Source: Myxococcales bacterium
GTDB taxonomy: Bacteria > Myxococcota_A > Polyangia > Palsa-1104
DNA: 64,000 nt
NCBI GenBank assembly: GCA_003170275.1
Contig: PNAM01000106.1
Coordinates: 160,052-224,051 of the forward strand
Direction of reading: 5' to 3'
Shown: one piece after another, positions 1 to 7,943 of the stretch
Layout of the letters: each line of letters starts with the position of its first letter
How positions within the stretch are numbered: position 1 is the first letter of the stretch
Notes under the pieces: generated by a model
Told to the model about the DNA's origin: nothing
Seen by the model: the letters and a program-made list of their open reading frames with translations, nothing else
Database searches by the model: none
Program-made: the position numbers and the translations under genes

Positions 1-2
1 GC

Positions 3-368
3 CCCGACGCCTCGCGCGCCGTCGAGCAGTGGCTGAAGGTTCGCGGCGACGGAAAGAGCAGCGACGGGAAGCAGGCGCTGTTCCTGACCATCAACAAGGC
101 GGGCAGGATCGGCACCGCGCGGCTCTCCGGCGACGCGATCTTCTACAAGGTGGACGCGCTCGCGGCGCGCGCCTCGCTCGGGTCGGTGTCACCGCACGCG
201 CTACGCCGGGCGTTCGTGACCGCGTTGCTCAACATGGGCGAGGACCTGGGGACTGCGTCGAAGGCGGCCGGTCACGGTTCGATCACGACCACCTCCTTGT
301 ACGACCAGCGCGACGCGACGAAGGTCGCGGCGGCCGTGGGGCGGTTGCACGTGCCGTTCGGCGCGTAG
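3..368 (+). CDS. Tyrosine recombinase/integrase, C-terminal part (cut by window edge)
   Basis: The frame is open from the window edge to a TAG at 366-368 and gives the last 121 residues of a phage-type integrase. The catalytic-domain signatures are visible: HALRR (the H-x-x-R box), then GHGSITTTSLYD, with the second conserved His/Gly and the nucleophilic Tyr. The enzyme would cut and rejoin DNA at attachment sites during integration or excision of a mobile element. It is followed by a promoter-bearing gap and three more element genes, including a second, complete integrase. The 5' part lies outside the window, so I cannot tell whether the gene is intact. Confidence 0.85.
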   Translation, partial: PDASRAVEQWLKVRGDGKSSDGKQALFLTINKAGRIGTARLSGDAIFYKVDALAARASLGSVSPHALRRAFVTALLNMGEDLGTASKAAGHGSITTTSLYDQRDATKVAAAVGRLHVPFGA

Positions 369-417
369 GGATGCGGCGTCGAGACAGACGCGCCAGCGAC
401 GAGTGAAGTGATAGGCG

Positions 418-448
418 TTGACTCGTTGATATTATCGTGTACGTTAAT
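418..448 (+). promoter_or_regulatory. Promoter overlapped by an 18-bp palindrome
   Basis: A TTGACT -35 box at 418-423 is followed after 16 bp by TACGTT at 440-445. The -10 region is embedded in an imperfect palindrome, ATTATCGTGTACGTTAAT at 431-448 (14 of 18 positions symmetric). The only gene downstream is a small ribbon-helix-helix-like protein with a strong Shine-Dalgarno sequence. This layout suggests, but does not prove, autorepression by that protein. Confidence 0.55.
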
Positions 449-467
449 CATATCGGAGGATCTGAAC

Positions 468-692
468 GTGGCGAAGACAACAAAGCGAGCTGGACGGCCG
501 AAGGGGAAGACGCCGCCGCTCTCCCTCGTGACCTTTCGTGCTGACGAAGCGGTGCTGGAGGCGCTCGACAAGTTAGTGGTCGCGCTCAACGTGCCCGGCC
601 TCGCCCCTGGTGGCGCTCGCGGGGTGGCGATCCGGCAGGCGATCCTCACCGCAGCGGCCCAGCTCGATGTGGTGAAGGCGGGGAAGTCGTGA
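468..692 (+). CDS. Small ribbon-helix-helix-like DNA-binding protein
   Basis: A 74-residue protein starting at GTG 468, chosen because GGAGGA at 455-460 sits 7 bp upstream; the upstream ATG at 408 has no comparable site and would precede the promoter. The N-terminus is basic (AKTTKRAGRPKGK). A short strand-like stretch (LSLVTFRADEAV) and two predicted helices follow, as in ribbon-helix-helix regulators. The stop overlaps the GTG of the next gene, so the two are probably translationally coupled. The likely role is regulation of the mobile element (self, excisionase or integrase). Family assignment is by shape only. Confidence 0.55.
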   Translation: MAKTTKRAGRPKGKTPPLSLVTFRADEAVLEALDKLVVALNVPGLAPGGARGVAIRQAILTAAAQLDVVKAGKS

Positions 693-1417
693 GCGACTGG
701 AACGCCGGCCTGCTCCCCGGTGGGGCGATCTGGTTGACGTTGAACGAGACGCAGTACGCGGCCATCGAGGGGCGCGCGCTCTGGAACAGCCTGACGCCCG
801 AGGAGCAGCGCGGGATCTGTCACGTGGTAATGGAAGCCGACTCGCACGACAGCCCGGACGGGTCGGCCGACGTCGTGCCGGGGCCCGGCCTGCTGACCGA
901 CTTGCGGCACCGGCTGGTCGCTGCTCGGCGGGCGCTCGCCAAGTCGCAGCGCGACCGCGAGGTGCTGGTGTCGGCGATCAAGGAAGCGCTGGCGGATGAC
1001 ACCCGAGACGGCAAGGGCGGCGCTTCGGCGAAGAAGCTCACCACCGCACAGGTGGCCAAGCACCTGGGGATCGACAAGTCGACCCTCGTGCGACTGGTGA
1101 ACGATGCCGAGGCCGCGGGCGTGCAGGACGTGCCGTGGTCGGACAAGGGACGCGGCAAGCGTCGTTGGCTTCGCTGGGATCCGAATCTGATCGACAATTT
1201 CTTCGCGAACAAGGAGACCAAAAAATGGCGTGGATCAAGAAGCGCGGCCCAAAATACGAAGTCGGGTGGCGCAACCTCGCAGGAGAGGAGCGCACGCGCA
1301 CTTGCCCGACGCGCGCGAACGCAAAAAACCTCAAGCTCGAAGTCGAAGGAACCCTCTCCGAAGGGCGCGACTGGCAGCCTGAGATCACTGGCCGTGAACC
1401 TCTCCTCCGAGAAGTAG
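689..1417 (+). CDS. Helix-turn-helix protein of the mobile element (excisionase/regulator-like)
   Basis: A 242-residue protein from GTG 689, which overlaps the preceding stop (GTGA). Residues about 85-105 look helical and charged. Around residues 117-165 is a MerR/excisionase-like helix-turn-helix (LTTAQVAKHLGIDKSTLVRL) followed by a basic wing (KGRGKRRWLRWD). The last ~65 residues, rich in Ser, Arg and Lys, are encoded in a 193-nt overlap with the N-terminus of the integrase, which has its own ribosome-binding site. The tail may be a genuine basic DNA-binding extension or merely an open frame in GC-rich DNA. The likely role is recombination directionality or transcriptional control. The exact function is unknown. 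Confidence 0.65.
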   Translation: MSDWNAGLLPGGAIWLTLNETQYAAIEGRALWNSLTPEEQRGICHVVMEADSHDSPDGSADVVPGPGLLTDLRHRLVAARRALAKSQRDREVLVSAIKEALADDTRDGKGGASAKKLTTAQVAKHLGIDKSTLVRLVNDAEAAGVQDVPWSDKGRGKRRWLRWDPNLIDNFFANKETKKWRGSRSAAQNTKSGGATSQERSARALARRARTQKTSSSKSKEPSPKGATGSLRSLAVNLSSEK

Positions 1418-2400
1418 CTGAGGCGTACATCGAGAAGCGCGCGCTCAAGAAGCGCGCCGACACGGTGCGCATGGACGGCGTCTACCTCGACGTGTTCGTG
1501 CGCTTCTGCGCCACGAAGGAGAAGCGGGCCACGGTCGCGCTGCTTTCGAGACCGCTCCTCGATTCGTATTTGGCATGGCTCGCACGACCGGACACGACGG
1601 TGCGCAAGAAGAAGCCCCGGAAGGGCGTCACCATCGCGAAGTTCATCCGCGCGGCACAGCTCATGTGGGTTTGGGCGGAGAACTGTGAACGCTGGCCAGG
1701 GATGATCCCACGACCGCGACTGCTGGCGAAGGATGACATCCCCGATTCGGCGCCGCAGCCGGTCGTCGCGCCGACGTGGGCGGAGATGGACGCATGCGTG
1801 CATGCGTGTCGCGGCTGGCAGCGCAAGCTCGCGACGTGGTTGCGCTACACAGGGCTGCGCGTGAACGAGTCGATGCAGTTCATGCGGGCCGACGTGGACA
1901 CCGATCGCGGCGAGCTGACGATCCGCCCGGAGATCGACAAGAGCGGCGTGGGCCGCATCATCCCGCTCTCCAAGCTCATCCTCGACGAGATCGAGACGTG
2001 GGCGAAGCGCGACGTCGGCGCCGAGCGCGAGGGCTACCTCATCCCCTCCAACCGTCGCCCGGGCCCGCACGAGCGAGAGCCGCGCTCGCGCGACATGGCC
2101 TTGGCCTGGAAGGCTGCTGGCGTGCGCGAGGCCGTCTGGAAGCGCCGCCCTGACCACGCGTTCAGGAAGGGTTTCAAGAGCGAGCTGCTCGCAGCCAAGG
2201 CGGACCGCGACGCCGTCGACTACCTGCAGGGCCACAAGCTCGGAGCGGGCTCGCGCGGCCTCTACATCGATCCGACGCGTCTACCGACGCGCGAGGCGCT
2301 GGCGCTCATCCCCGCCATAACGGCGCCGACCACGAACGTCACGGCGTTGCCTGGTGCGGACAAGGTGCGGACAACGAAGAAGCGCGGCGCCGCCAAGTAG
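1225..2400 (+). CDS. Tyrosine recombinase/integrase of the selC-adjacent island
   Basis: A 391-residue integrase starting at ATG 1225, with AAGGAG at 1211-1216 eight bases upstream. It has an arm-type DNA-binding N-terminus (residues ~1-55), a SAM-like core-binding domain (~70-175) and a catalytic domain. Visible active-site motifs are YTGLRVNESM (first Arg), HAFRKGF (H-x-x-R) and LQGHKLGAGSRGLYID (second His and Tyr nucleophile). The reading direction points at the 3' end of the selenocysteine tRNA gene 30 bp away, the classic geometry of an island integrase beside its tRNA attachment site. It appears intact. Confidence 0.93.
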   Translation: MAWIKKRGPKYEVGWRNLAGEERTRTCPTRANAKNLKLEVEGTLSEGRDWQPEITGREPLLREVAEAYIEKRALKKRADTVRMDGVYLDVFVRFCATKEKRATVALLSRPLLDSYLAWLARPDTTVRKKKPRKGVTIAKFIRAAQLMWVWAENCERWPGMIPRPRLLAKDDIPDSAPQPVVAPTWAEMDACVHACRGWQRKLATWLRYTGLRVNESMQFMRADVDTDRGELTIRPEIDKSGVGRIIPLSKLILDEIETWAKRDVGAEREGYLIPSNRRPGPHEREPRSRDMALAWKAAGVREAVWKRRPDHAFRKGFKSELLAAKADRDAVDYLQGHKLGAGSRGLYIDPTRLPTREALALIPAITAPTTNVTALPGADKVRTTKKRGAAK

Positions 2401-2430
2401 TCGAAACCAAAACCGATATACGAATTATTG

Positions 2431-2526
2431 CGGAAGCGCACGAGAATCGAACTCGCCGAACGCAGCGTTAACTACGTCCCATCGGTTTTGAAGACCGAGC
2501 CCAGCACCAGCTCAGGACGCACTTCC
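2431..2526 (-). tRNA. selC: tRNA-Sec (anticodon TCA)
   Basis: Read on the minus strand, an 8-bp acceptor stem pairs 2519-2526 with 2432-2439. The anticodon stem-loop GGTCTTCAAAACC spans 2484-2496 with TCA at 2489-2491. There is a long extra arm with a 6-bp stem (ACGTAG/CTGCGT), and a 5-bp T stem around TTCGATT. The 8+5 acceptor/T arrangement and UGA-reading anticodon are diagnostic of bacterial selenocysteine tRNA. CCA is not encoded after the G discriminator. The gene implies the organism makes selenoproteins; selA, selB and selD are not in this window. Its 3' end abuts the island integrase. Confidence 0.92.
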
Positions 2527-2587
2527 ACCGTTGTAACTAGACGATCTTCGGCGCGTTGTCGAGATTCGCGTCGACGGCTGGGTGGTC

Positions 2588-3337
2588 TCAGGGGTTGGCG
2601 ATCGCCTCGTCTAGCTGCGACAACATTCGCTCGACCTCGTTGGCCGGCGCCACCCGGGCGAAGAAGTCGCGCGCCTTGGCGCGGTCGCCGACGAGGGCGT
2701 AGACGCGCACGAGATCGCGACGCGCTTCGCGAACGATCTTGTCGTCGTGTCCGTTCATCGCGACCTGCGTGAGCTGCGCGAGCGATTGCTTGTAGTCGCT
2801 CTGGTTGAACCAGCACCAGCCCGACTTGTAGCGCGCGTAGTCGGCCACATTCGAGCCGGGAAACGCGAGCACCTTGTCGTAGAACTTGAGCGCGTTCTCG
2901 AAGTCGCCCTGACCGAAGAAGTAGTCGCCGAAGCTCAAGAACGCATTCGGCACGAACCGCGACTGCGGGCGCTCGACGATCAGACGCTTGAAGTACTTGC
3001 GCGCCGCATCGGACTTGCCCACGCGGATCAGTTGATCGGCGAGCGTGAACTCGGCCTCGTCCAGGCGCGCGTAGGTCTTCCACCGGGAATCGTCGACGAG
3101 CGTCAGCAGCTCCTTGATGCCCGCGAGCCGCCATTGCTCCGACTTCTTCCGCGCATCTTCGGTCGAGATCGCAGCGTAGTGCTCGGCCTCCTGCAGGTAC
3201 AGGAGCGCGCGCCGCAGGAGCAGGTCGGGCTGCGCCTGGGTTACCGCGGGCGCCGCGGGACGCGCCGGATCGACCGACGTATCCGCGCGCCCTGCCGGCG
3301 AAGCGCACAAGATTGCCAGGAACACGTAGCGGCGCAT
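2588..3337 (-). CDS. Secreted tetratricopeptide-type repeat protein
   Basis: A 249-residue protein with an N-terminal signal peptide (MRRYVFLAILCASPAGRA), then helical repeats. Repeat-like helix pairs are visible at about residues 85-120 (DEAEFTLADQLIRVGKSDAA), 125-155 (FLSFGDYFFGQGDFENALKFYD) and 160-240. The pattern resembles periplasmic TPR proteins such as YbgF or the Glt/Agl gliding and outer-membrane assembly proteins of myxobacteria, but no specific orthologue is recognised. It probably acts as a periplasmic scaffold. Just upstream is an acyltransferase on the same strand. Confidence 0.8.
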   Translation of the reverse strand: MRRYVFLAILCASPAGRADTSVDPARPAAPAVTQAQPDLLLRRALLYLQEAEHYAAISTEDARKKSEQWRLAGIKELLTLVDDSRWKTYARLDEAEFTLADQLIRVGKSDAARKYFKRLIVERPQSRFVPNAFLSFGDYFFGQGDFENALKFYDKVLAFPGSNVADYARYKSGWCWFNQSDYKQSLAQLTQVAMNGHDDKIVREARRDLVRVYALVGDRAKARDFFARVAPANEVERMLSQLDEAIANP

Positions 3338-3371
3338 GCGCGTAGTACGCTCGGCGCGCGTGAATATTCAC

Positions 3372-4466
3372 TCAGCGGCCGAAGCGACGTCGCAGGCGCT
3401 GGGCGCGGCGTTCGACGAGCAGCCAGGAGGCGGCGGTCAGCGCGGCGGTGAGGCCGAGGGCGAACGCGAGCCGGGCCAACAGCGGGAGCGAGCCCGGGTG
3501 ATCGATGATCGCCCAGAAGACGAAGTGGTGCCACAGGTACAGCCCGTACGAGACGCGGCCCAACAGGCGCAACGGGGCGAGCTCGAAGAAGCGCACGCCG
3601 GCCCAGGAGCCGTCGAGCACGCCGAGCAGGATCGCGACGACGCCGGCAGCGATCAGCGTGAAGCCGCCGCGCGGCCAGAAGGGGGAGGTTGGGTCGGCGT
3701 AGCAGAACAGGGCCACGAGGCCGGCCGTTCCCGCCCAAGCGATCGCGCCGGCGCCGCGGCGGGGCAAGAGGCCGTGCACGCGCAGCCAGGAGAGCAGCGC
3801 GCCGGCGAGCAGCGCATCGGCGCGCGTATCGGTGCCGACGAAGGGCCGCAGCCAGTCTCCTCCGGGCATGCCCAGGTAGGCCCGATAGGCCACCAGCGAC
3901 ACGATCGCGCCGCCGATCACCGCCGCTCCGGTCCAGCGGCGACGAGGAGCGACGAACAGGATCAAGATCGCCGGCCACACCAGGTAGAACTGCTCCTCGA
4001 TCGACAGCGACCAGAGGTGCGCGATCGGTCTGGCGACGGTCGAGGGAAACCAGGCGGTCTGCCAGTTGTTCACGTACAAAAGCGCGCACTCGACCGTGCG
4101 CACGGCCGGAGGCCAGGCCAGCCCGAAGACCAGCGTGTACGAGAGGTAGGCCGCCAGCACGACGTACAGCGCCGGCAGCAGGCGCACCGCGCGGCGGCCG
4201 TAGAACGCGCCGAGCTGCACCCGACCGTGGGACGTGCGCTCCTCGAGCAACAGCGTGGTGATGAGGAAACCGCTCAGCACGAAGAACAGATCGACGCCGA
4301 TCCAGCCGCCGCGCAGCGCCGCGCCGACGCGACGGCCCAGCTCGGACGGAGGCAACAGGTACGGCTGAAGGTGCGACGCGACCACCAGCAGCACCGCGAG
4401 CCCGCGGACGCCGTCGAGCGCTTCCACCCGACCCAGGCCGGAGCGTCCATGAGTCGGCGCGATCAC
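3372..4466 (-). CDS. Acyltransferase 3 family membrane protein (OafA/YrhL type)
   Basis: A 364-residue polytopic membrane protein with about ten hydrophobic segments. The N-terminal signature LDGVRGLAVLLVVASH carries the catalytic-type His. Further family motifs are GWIGVDLFFVLSGFLIT, FYGRRAVRLLPALY and AHLWSLSIEEQFYLVWP. Family members transfer acetyl or other acyl groups to cell-surface polysaccharides or lipids. The C-terminus is short and basic, with no SGNH domain. The substrate cannot be deduced. Confidence 0.92.
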   Translation of the reverse strand: MIAPTHGRSGLGRVEALDGVRGLAVLLVVASHLQPYLLPPSELGRRVGAALRGGWIGVDLFFVLSGFLITTLLLEERTSHGRVQLGAFYGRRAVRLLPALYVVLAAYLSYTLVFGLAWPPAVRTVECALLYVNNWQTAWFPSTVARPIAHLWSLSIEEQFYLVWPAILILFVAPRRRWTGAAVIGGAIVSLVAYRAYLGMPGGDWLRPFVGTDTRADALLAGALLSWLRVHGLLPRRGAGAIAWAGTAGLVALFCYADPTSPFWPRGGFTLIAAGVVAILLGVLDGSWAGVRFFELAPLRLLGRVSYGLYLWHHFVFWAIIDHPGSLPLLARLAFALGLTAALTAASWLLVERRAQRLRRRFGR

Positions 4467-4555
4467 GTGGCGAGCACTCTACGCCACCCGGTGCGCAACG
4501 GGTGCGCGAGGAGAAATCCCTTGACTCGGTGCCCACCAGGGCGAACGTTGAGCCC

Positions 4556-5188
4556 ATGGGCGCGCGCATCGATCCGTTCAACTTCATCATCCCGACCGTG
4601 GTCGAGCAGACTCATCGCGGCGAGCGTGGCTGGGACATTTTCTCGCGGCTGCTCAAGGATCGGATCATCTTTCTCGGCACCGAGATCGATGACGAGATCG
4701 CCAACATCGTGATCGCGCAGCTGCTGTTCCTCGAGTCGGAGGATCCCGACAAGGACGTGATGCTGTACATCAACTCGCCGGGCGGCCACGTCACCGCGGG
4801 CCTGGCGATCTACGACACCATGCAGTACGTCCGCTGCGACATCGCGACCATCTGCATGGGGCAGGCGTCGTCGATGGGCGCGTTTCTGCTCGCCGCCGGG
4901 GCCAAGGGCAAGCGCTCGTCGCTGCCGAGCTCGCGCATCCTCATCCACCAGCCGCTCGGCGGATTCGAGGGCCAGGCGACCGACATCGACATCCACGCCA
5001 AAGAGATCCTGCGCATGCGCGACACGCTCAACGGGCTCCTCGCGCTGCACACCGGACAGACGCTCGAGCGGATCAAGCACGACACCGAGCGCGACTACTT
5101 CATGAGCGTGAGCGAGGCCAAGGAGTACGGCCTGATCGACGAGATCCTCGAGAAGCCGAAGGGCGCGGAGAAGTGGCCGCGCGCCTAG
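4556..5188 (+). CDS. clpP: ATP-dependent Clp protease proteolytic subunit ClpP
   Basis: The 210-residue serine protease subunit that forms tetradecameric rings and degrades substrates fed by ClpX or ClpA. The catalytic Ser lies in MGQASSMGAFLLAAG, the His in RILIHQPLGG and the Asp in DTERDYFMS. I chose ATG 4556 because family proteins begin a few residues before the PTVVEQ motif; the longer open frame from GTG 4502 adds 18 unconserved residues. A TTGACT at 4521-4526 with a weak AACGTT 17 bp later would place transcription start at about this ATG, so the mRNA may be leaderless. No clpX or tig is adjacent, unlike the common tig-clpP-clpX order. Confidence 0.93.
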   Translation: MGARIDPFNFIIPTVVEQTHRGERGWDIFSRLLKDRIIFLGTEIDDEIANIVIAQLLFLESEDPDKDVMLYINSPGGHVTAGLAIYDTMQYVRCDIATICMGQASSMGAFLLAAGAKGKRSSLPSSRILIHQPLGGFEGQATDIDIHAKEILRMRDTLNGLLALHTGQTLERIKHDTERDYFMSVSEAKEYGLIDEILEKPKGAEKWPRA

Positions 5189-5234
5189 CCGATTTTCATC
5201 TGCGCGCGCGCTGGTAGCGCTAGCATCACGGCGG

Positions 5235-6020
5235 ATGCGTTTCGGTGTGCAGCTCATGGTGCTCTGCGCGTCGCTCGGGCTGGGCTCGCGCGCGCTGGCG
5301 CAGGACCGCTTCGAGATCCAGGTCTATGACGCCGAGATCGCTCCACCCGGCGGAGTCGGCGTCGAGCTCCACTACAACACCGTCGCCGATGGGACCAGTC
5401 AGCCGTCCGCCGACGGAGAGCTGGCCACCAACCACCTGACCCACCTGACGCTCGAGCCGCACGTCGGGATCGCCTCGTGGTGCGAGCTCGGCGGCTATCT
5501 GCAGGCCGCGGTGCTCCCCGACGGGAGCCTGCGCTACGCGGGCGTCAAGCTGCGCTGGAAGATGCGCATCCCGCACCGATTCGCCGGCGGGTTGATCGGC
5601 CTGGCGCTCAACCTCGAGCTGTCGATCGTGCCGGCGGCCTTTGAGGCGAACGTCTACGGCTCCGAGCTCCGGCCGGTGATCGACGTGCGATGGAAGCGGC
5701 TCTATTTCGCGCTCAATCCGATCATCGGCTTCGATCTCGGCGGCGCGCAGGCCGGTCGCCCGCAGATTCAGCCGGCGTTCAAGTTCAGCGTCACGGTGAA
5801 TTCAGCGCTGGCGCTGGGCATCGAGTACTACGCGGCGTTCGGACCGGTCACGGCGGTGACTCCGGCGGCCGAGCAGGTCCACCGGCTGTTCGCGGTCCTC
5901 GACGTCTTCCATCGCGTGAGCCAGCATCTCGATTTCGATCTGAACGCCGGGGTCGGCTACAACCTGACCGGCAGCGGCGACCGATGGGTCGCGAAGGCCA
6001 TCTTCGGGCTCGGACACTGA
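5235..6020 (+). CDS. Predicted outer-membrane beta-barrel protein
   Basis: A 261-residue protein with a signal peptide (MRFGVQLMVLCASLGLGSRALA) followed by alternating polar/hydrophobic strands (for example VGVELHYNTVADG, LYFALNPIIGFDLG, FDLNAGVGYNLTG). This suggests an outer-membrane barrel or transporter-like porin. The C-terminus lacks the classic terminal Phe (it ends GLGH). It is convergent with the exporter operon: the two stop codons are 1 bp apart inside a small palindrome. No specific function is recognised. Confidence 0.7.
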   Translation: MRFGVQLMVLCASLGLGSRALAQDRFEIQVYDAEIAPPGGVGVELHYNTVADGTSQPSADGELATNHLTHLTLEPHVGIASWCELGGYLQAAVLPDGSLRYAGVKLRWKMRIPHRFAGGLIGLALNLELSIVPAAFEANVYGSELRPVIDVRWKRLYFALNPIIGFDLGGAQAGRPQIQPAFKFSVTVNSALALGIEYYAAFGPVTAVTPAAEQVHRLFAVLDVFHRVSQHLDFDLNAGVGYNLTGSGDRWVAKAIFGLGH

Positions 6021-6021
6021 C

Positions 6022-7236
6022 TCAGTGCAGCAGCACCAGCTGGCCCGGGGACACGCCGCTCACCTCGACGGTGTGATCGTCCGAGACGTGCAGCGCGACC
6101 GGCAGCTCGCGCGCGATCGGCCCCCAGACCACGTCGACGACAGGGTGTCCGTCGCGCACCTGAACTGCGCTGCGCGGCACGCGCGCCTCGACCTGGTGGT
6201 GCGCGATCAGCACCGTCGCTTCCAGTTGCTGGCCGATCACCAGGTGCTGCGCCGCCGTGCCGTCGATCGGCGCCCAGGCGGCGCGAACGCGGCCGTCCGC
6301 ACGCACGCGCGCGCCGTTCAGGCTGAGCGCGCGGGTCGAGAGCTGCGGTCCCAGGCGCCCGAGCGTCGATCGCGCCAGCACTTCGCCGCCGCCTTCGACG
6401 GTGACGACCACTTCCTGCCCGACGACCAGCCGGGTGGCGTCGCGCTCCTCGACCTCGATGCGCACCTCGAGCCGGCTGAGGTCGGCGATCTCGAACAGCG
6501 GCAGCGGCGCGCCGCCGGTCGCGGTGCCGGTGATGGTGTCGCCCGGATCGATGCGCCGCTCGAGCACCACGCCGTCGATCGGCGCCACCAGCCGGGTGCG
6601 CGAGAGATCGCCCTTGGCGAGCTGCAGCGCCGCCGTCGCCGCCACCGCGCGGGCCTGCGCGGCGCGCACCTCGGATCCGCGGCCGCCCGCCTTGGCGAGC
6701 ACCAGCTGCGCCTCCAGGCTGGCCTGCCGCGCGCGCGCGATCTCGAGACCGCGCTGCGCCTCGGCCGCCGCCGACTCGGACGTGCCGCCGCTGGCGACCA
6801 GCTTGGCTTGCCGTCCGGCGCGATCCTCGGCCAGCGCCACCTCGCGCTGCGCCGCGCCCACCTCGGCGGCCGTGACCGCTCGCTCTTCGGGACGCGCGCC
6901 CTCGGTGATCGCCTGCGCGGCCAGCTCGGCGGCGCGGCGTTCGGCGTCGCGCCGGCTCACCTCGGTCTGCAGCGCGTCCTCTTCGATCTCGGCCAGCAGA
7001 TCGCCGGCGTGCACGTGATCGCCGAACTTCACCAGCACCCTCTTACAGCGCCCGTCGGTGCGCGTGCGCACCTTGGCCACGCCGTCGGCCGCTTCGACCA
7101 CCGCGCGCGCGAGCACGCGTTCGTCGACCACGCCGGCCTCGACCCGCGCGGTGGGCCGCTCGGCCAGGCTGATCCAGCGCGCCGCGGTGCCGAGGATCAG
7201 GACCGTGGCCGCGACGATGACGATCTTGTTGATCAT
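6022..7236 (-). CDS. HlyD/DevB-type membrane fusion protein of a lipid exporter
   Basis: A 404-residue periplasmic adaptor. One N-terminal membrane anchor (INKIVIVAATVLILGTAARWI) is followed by a lipoyl-like half (VLVKFGDHVHAGDLLAEI), a long Ala-rich coiled coil (about residues 75-190), the second lipoyl half (LVAPIDGVVLERRIDPGD) and beta-barrel regions. Its ATG overlaps the stop of the ATPase gene (ATGA), fixing the start. With the adjacent MacB/DevC-like permease and ATPase it forms a three-part exporter resembling cyanobacterial DevBCA, which exports PKS-derived heterocyst glycolipids. Here the likely cargo is the product of the type III PKS operon. No TolC-like gene is present. Confidence 0.88.
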   Translation of the reverse strand: MINKIVIVAATVLILGTAARWISLAERPTARVEAGVVDERVLARAVVEAADGVAKVRTRTDGRCKRVLVKFGDHVHAGDLLAEIEEDALQTEVSRRDAERRAAELAAQAITEGARPEERAVTAAEVGAAQREVALAEDRAGRQAKLVASGGTSESAAAEAQRGLEIARARQASLEAQLVLAKAGGRGSEVRAAQARAVAATAALQLAKGDLSRTRLVAPIDGVVLERRIDPGDTITGTATGGAPLPLFEIADLSRLEVRIEVEERDATRLVVGQEVVVTVEGGGEVLARSTLGRLGPQLSTRALSLNGARVRADGRVRAAWAPIDGTAAQHLVIGQQLEATVLIAHHQVEARVPRSAVQVRDGHPVVDVVWGPIARELPVALHVSDDHTVEVSGVSPGQLVLLH

Positions 7237-7943
7237 GCGACTAGCTCCCCCGTGTTGCGCTGCGGATCGCGGTACGTGTCCCGTTGAATGCGCCCGTCGG
7301 CCAGCTCGATCACACGGTCGGCGAAGCGCTCCAGCCGATGGTCGTGCGTCACCAGCAGCACGCTGCGACCGGGGCCGACGTGATCGCGCAAGAGCTGCAT
7401 CACCGACGCGGCGCTGGTGCCGTCGAGCGCCGCGGTCGGCTCGTCGCCGAGGATCAGCGCGGGCTCGCCGGTGAACGCGCGCGCGATCGCCACGCGCTGC
7501 TTCTCGCCGCCGGAGAGCTTGGCCGGCACATGGTGCAGCCGCTCGCCCAGGCCCACGCGGGTGAGCGCGGTGCGCGCGCGCGATCGCGCCTCGCCGAGCG
7601 GCACGCCCTTCATGGCCAGGATCTCGGCCACGTTGTCGAGCGCGGTCAGCGCCGGAAACAGGTTGTAGGTCTGGAACACGAACCCCAGGTTCGCGCGGCG
7701 CGTGCGGGTCACCGCCTCCGCCGTCGCGCCGGAGATCGGCTCGCCGCACAGCTCGACGTCGCCGCTCGACGGACGCAACAGGCCGGCCAGGATCGACAGC
7801 AGCGTGGTCTTGCCCGAGCCCGACGGGCCCATGAGCAGCGTCAGCTCGCCGGCCGGCAGCGCCAGCGACACGTCGAACAGCACGCGCGTCGAGAGCGCGC
7901 CGGCGCCGTAGCTCTTGGAGACCGAGGTGGCGCGCGCCAACAT
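7233..7943 (-). CDS. ABC exporter ATPase (DevA/LolD/MacB-like)
   Basis: A 236-residue nucleotide-binding subunit with Walker A GPSGSGKTTL, Q-loop VFQTYNLFP, signature LSGGEKQRVAIARA, Walker B LILGDEPTAALD and switch His VTHDHRL. It belongs by motif pattern to the MacB/LolD/DevA group that powers export through an FtsX-type permease. I placed the start at ATG 7943, which overlaps the permease stop as TGATG; the longer open frame adds residues that belong to the permease in another frame. Confidence 0.93.
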   Translation of the reverse strand: MLARATSVSKSYGAGALSTRVLFDVSLALPAGELTLLMGPSGSGKTTLLSILAGLLRPSSGDVELCGEPISGATAEAVTRTRRANLGFVFQTYNLFPALTALDNVAEILAMKGVPLGEARSRARTALTRVGLGERLHHVPAKLSGGEKQRVAIARAFTGEPALILGDEPTAALDGTSAASVMQLLRDHVGPGRSVLLVTHDHRLERFADRVIELADGRIQRDTYRDPQRNTGELVA

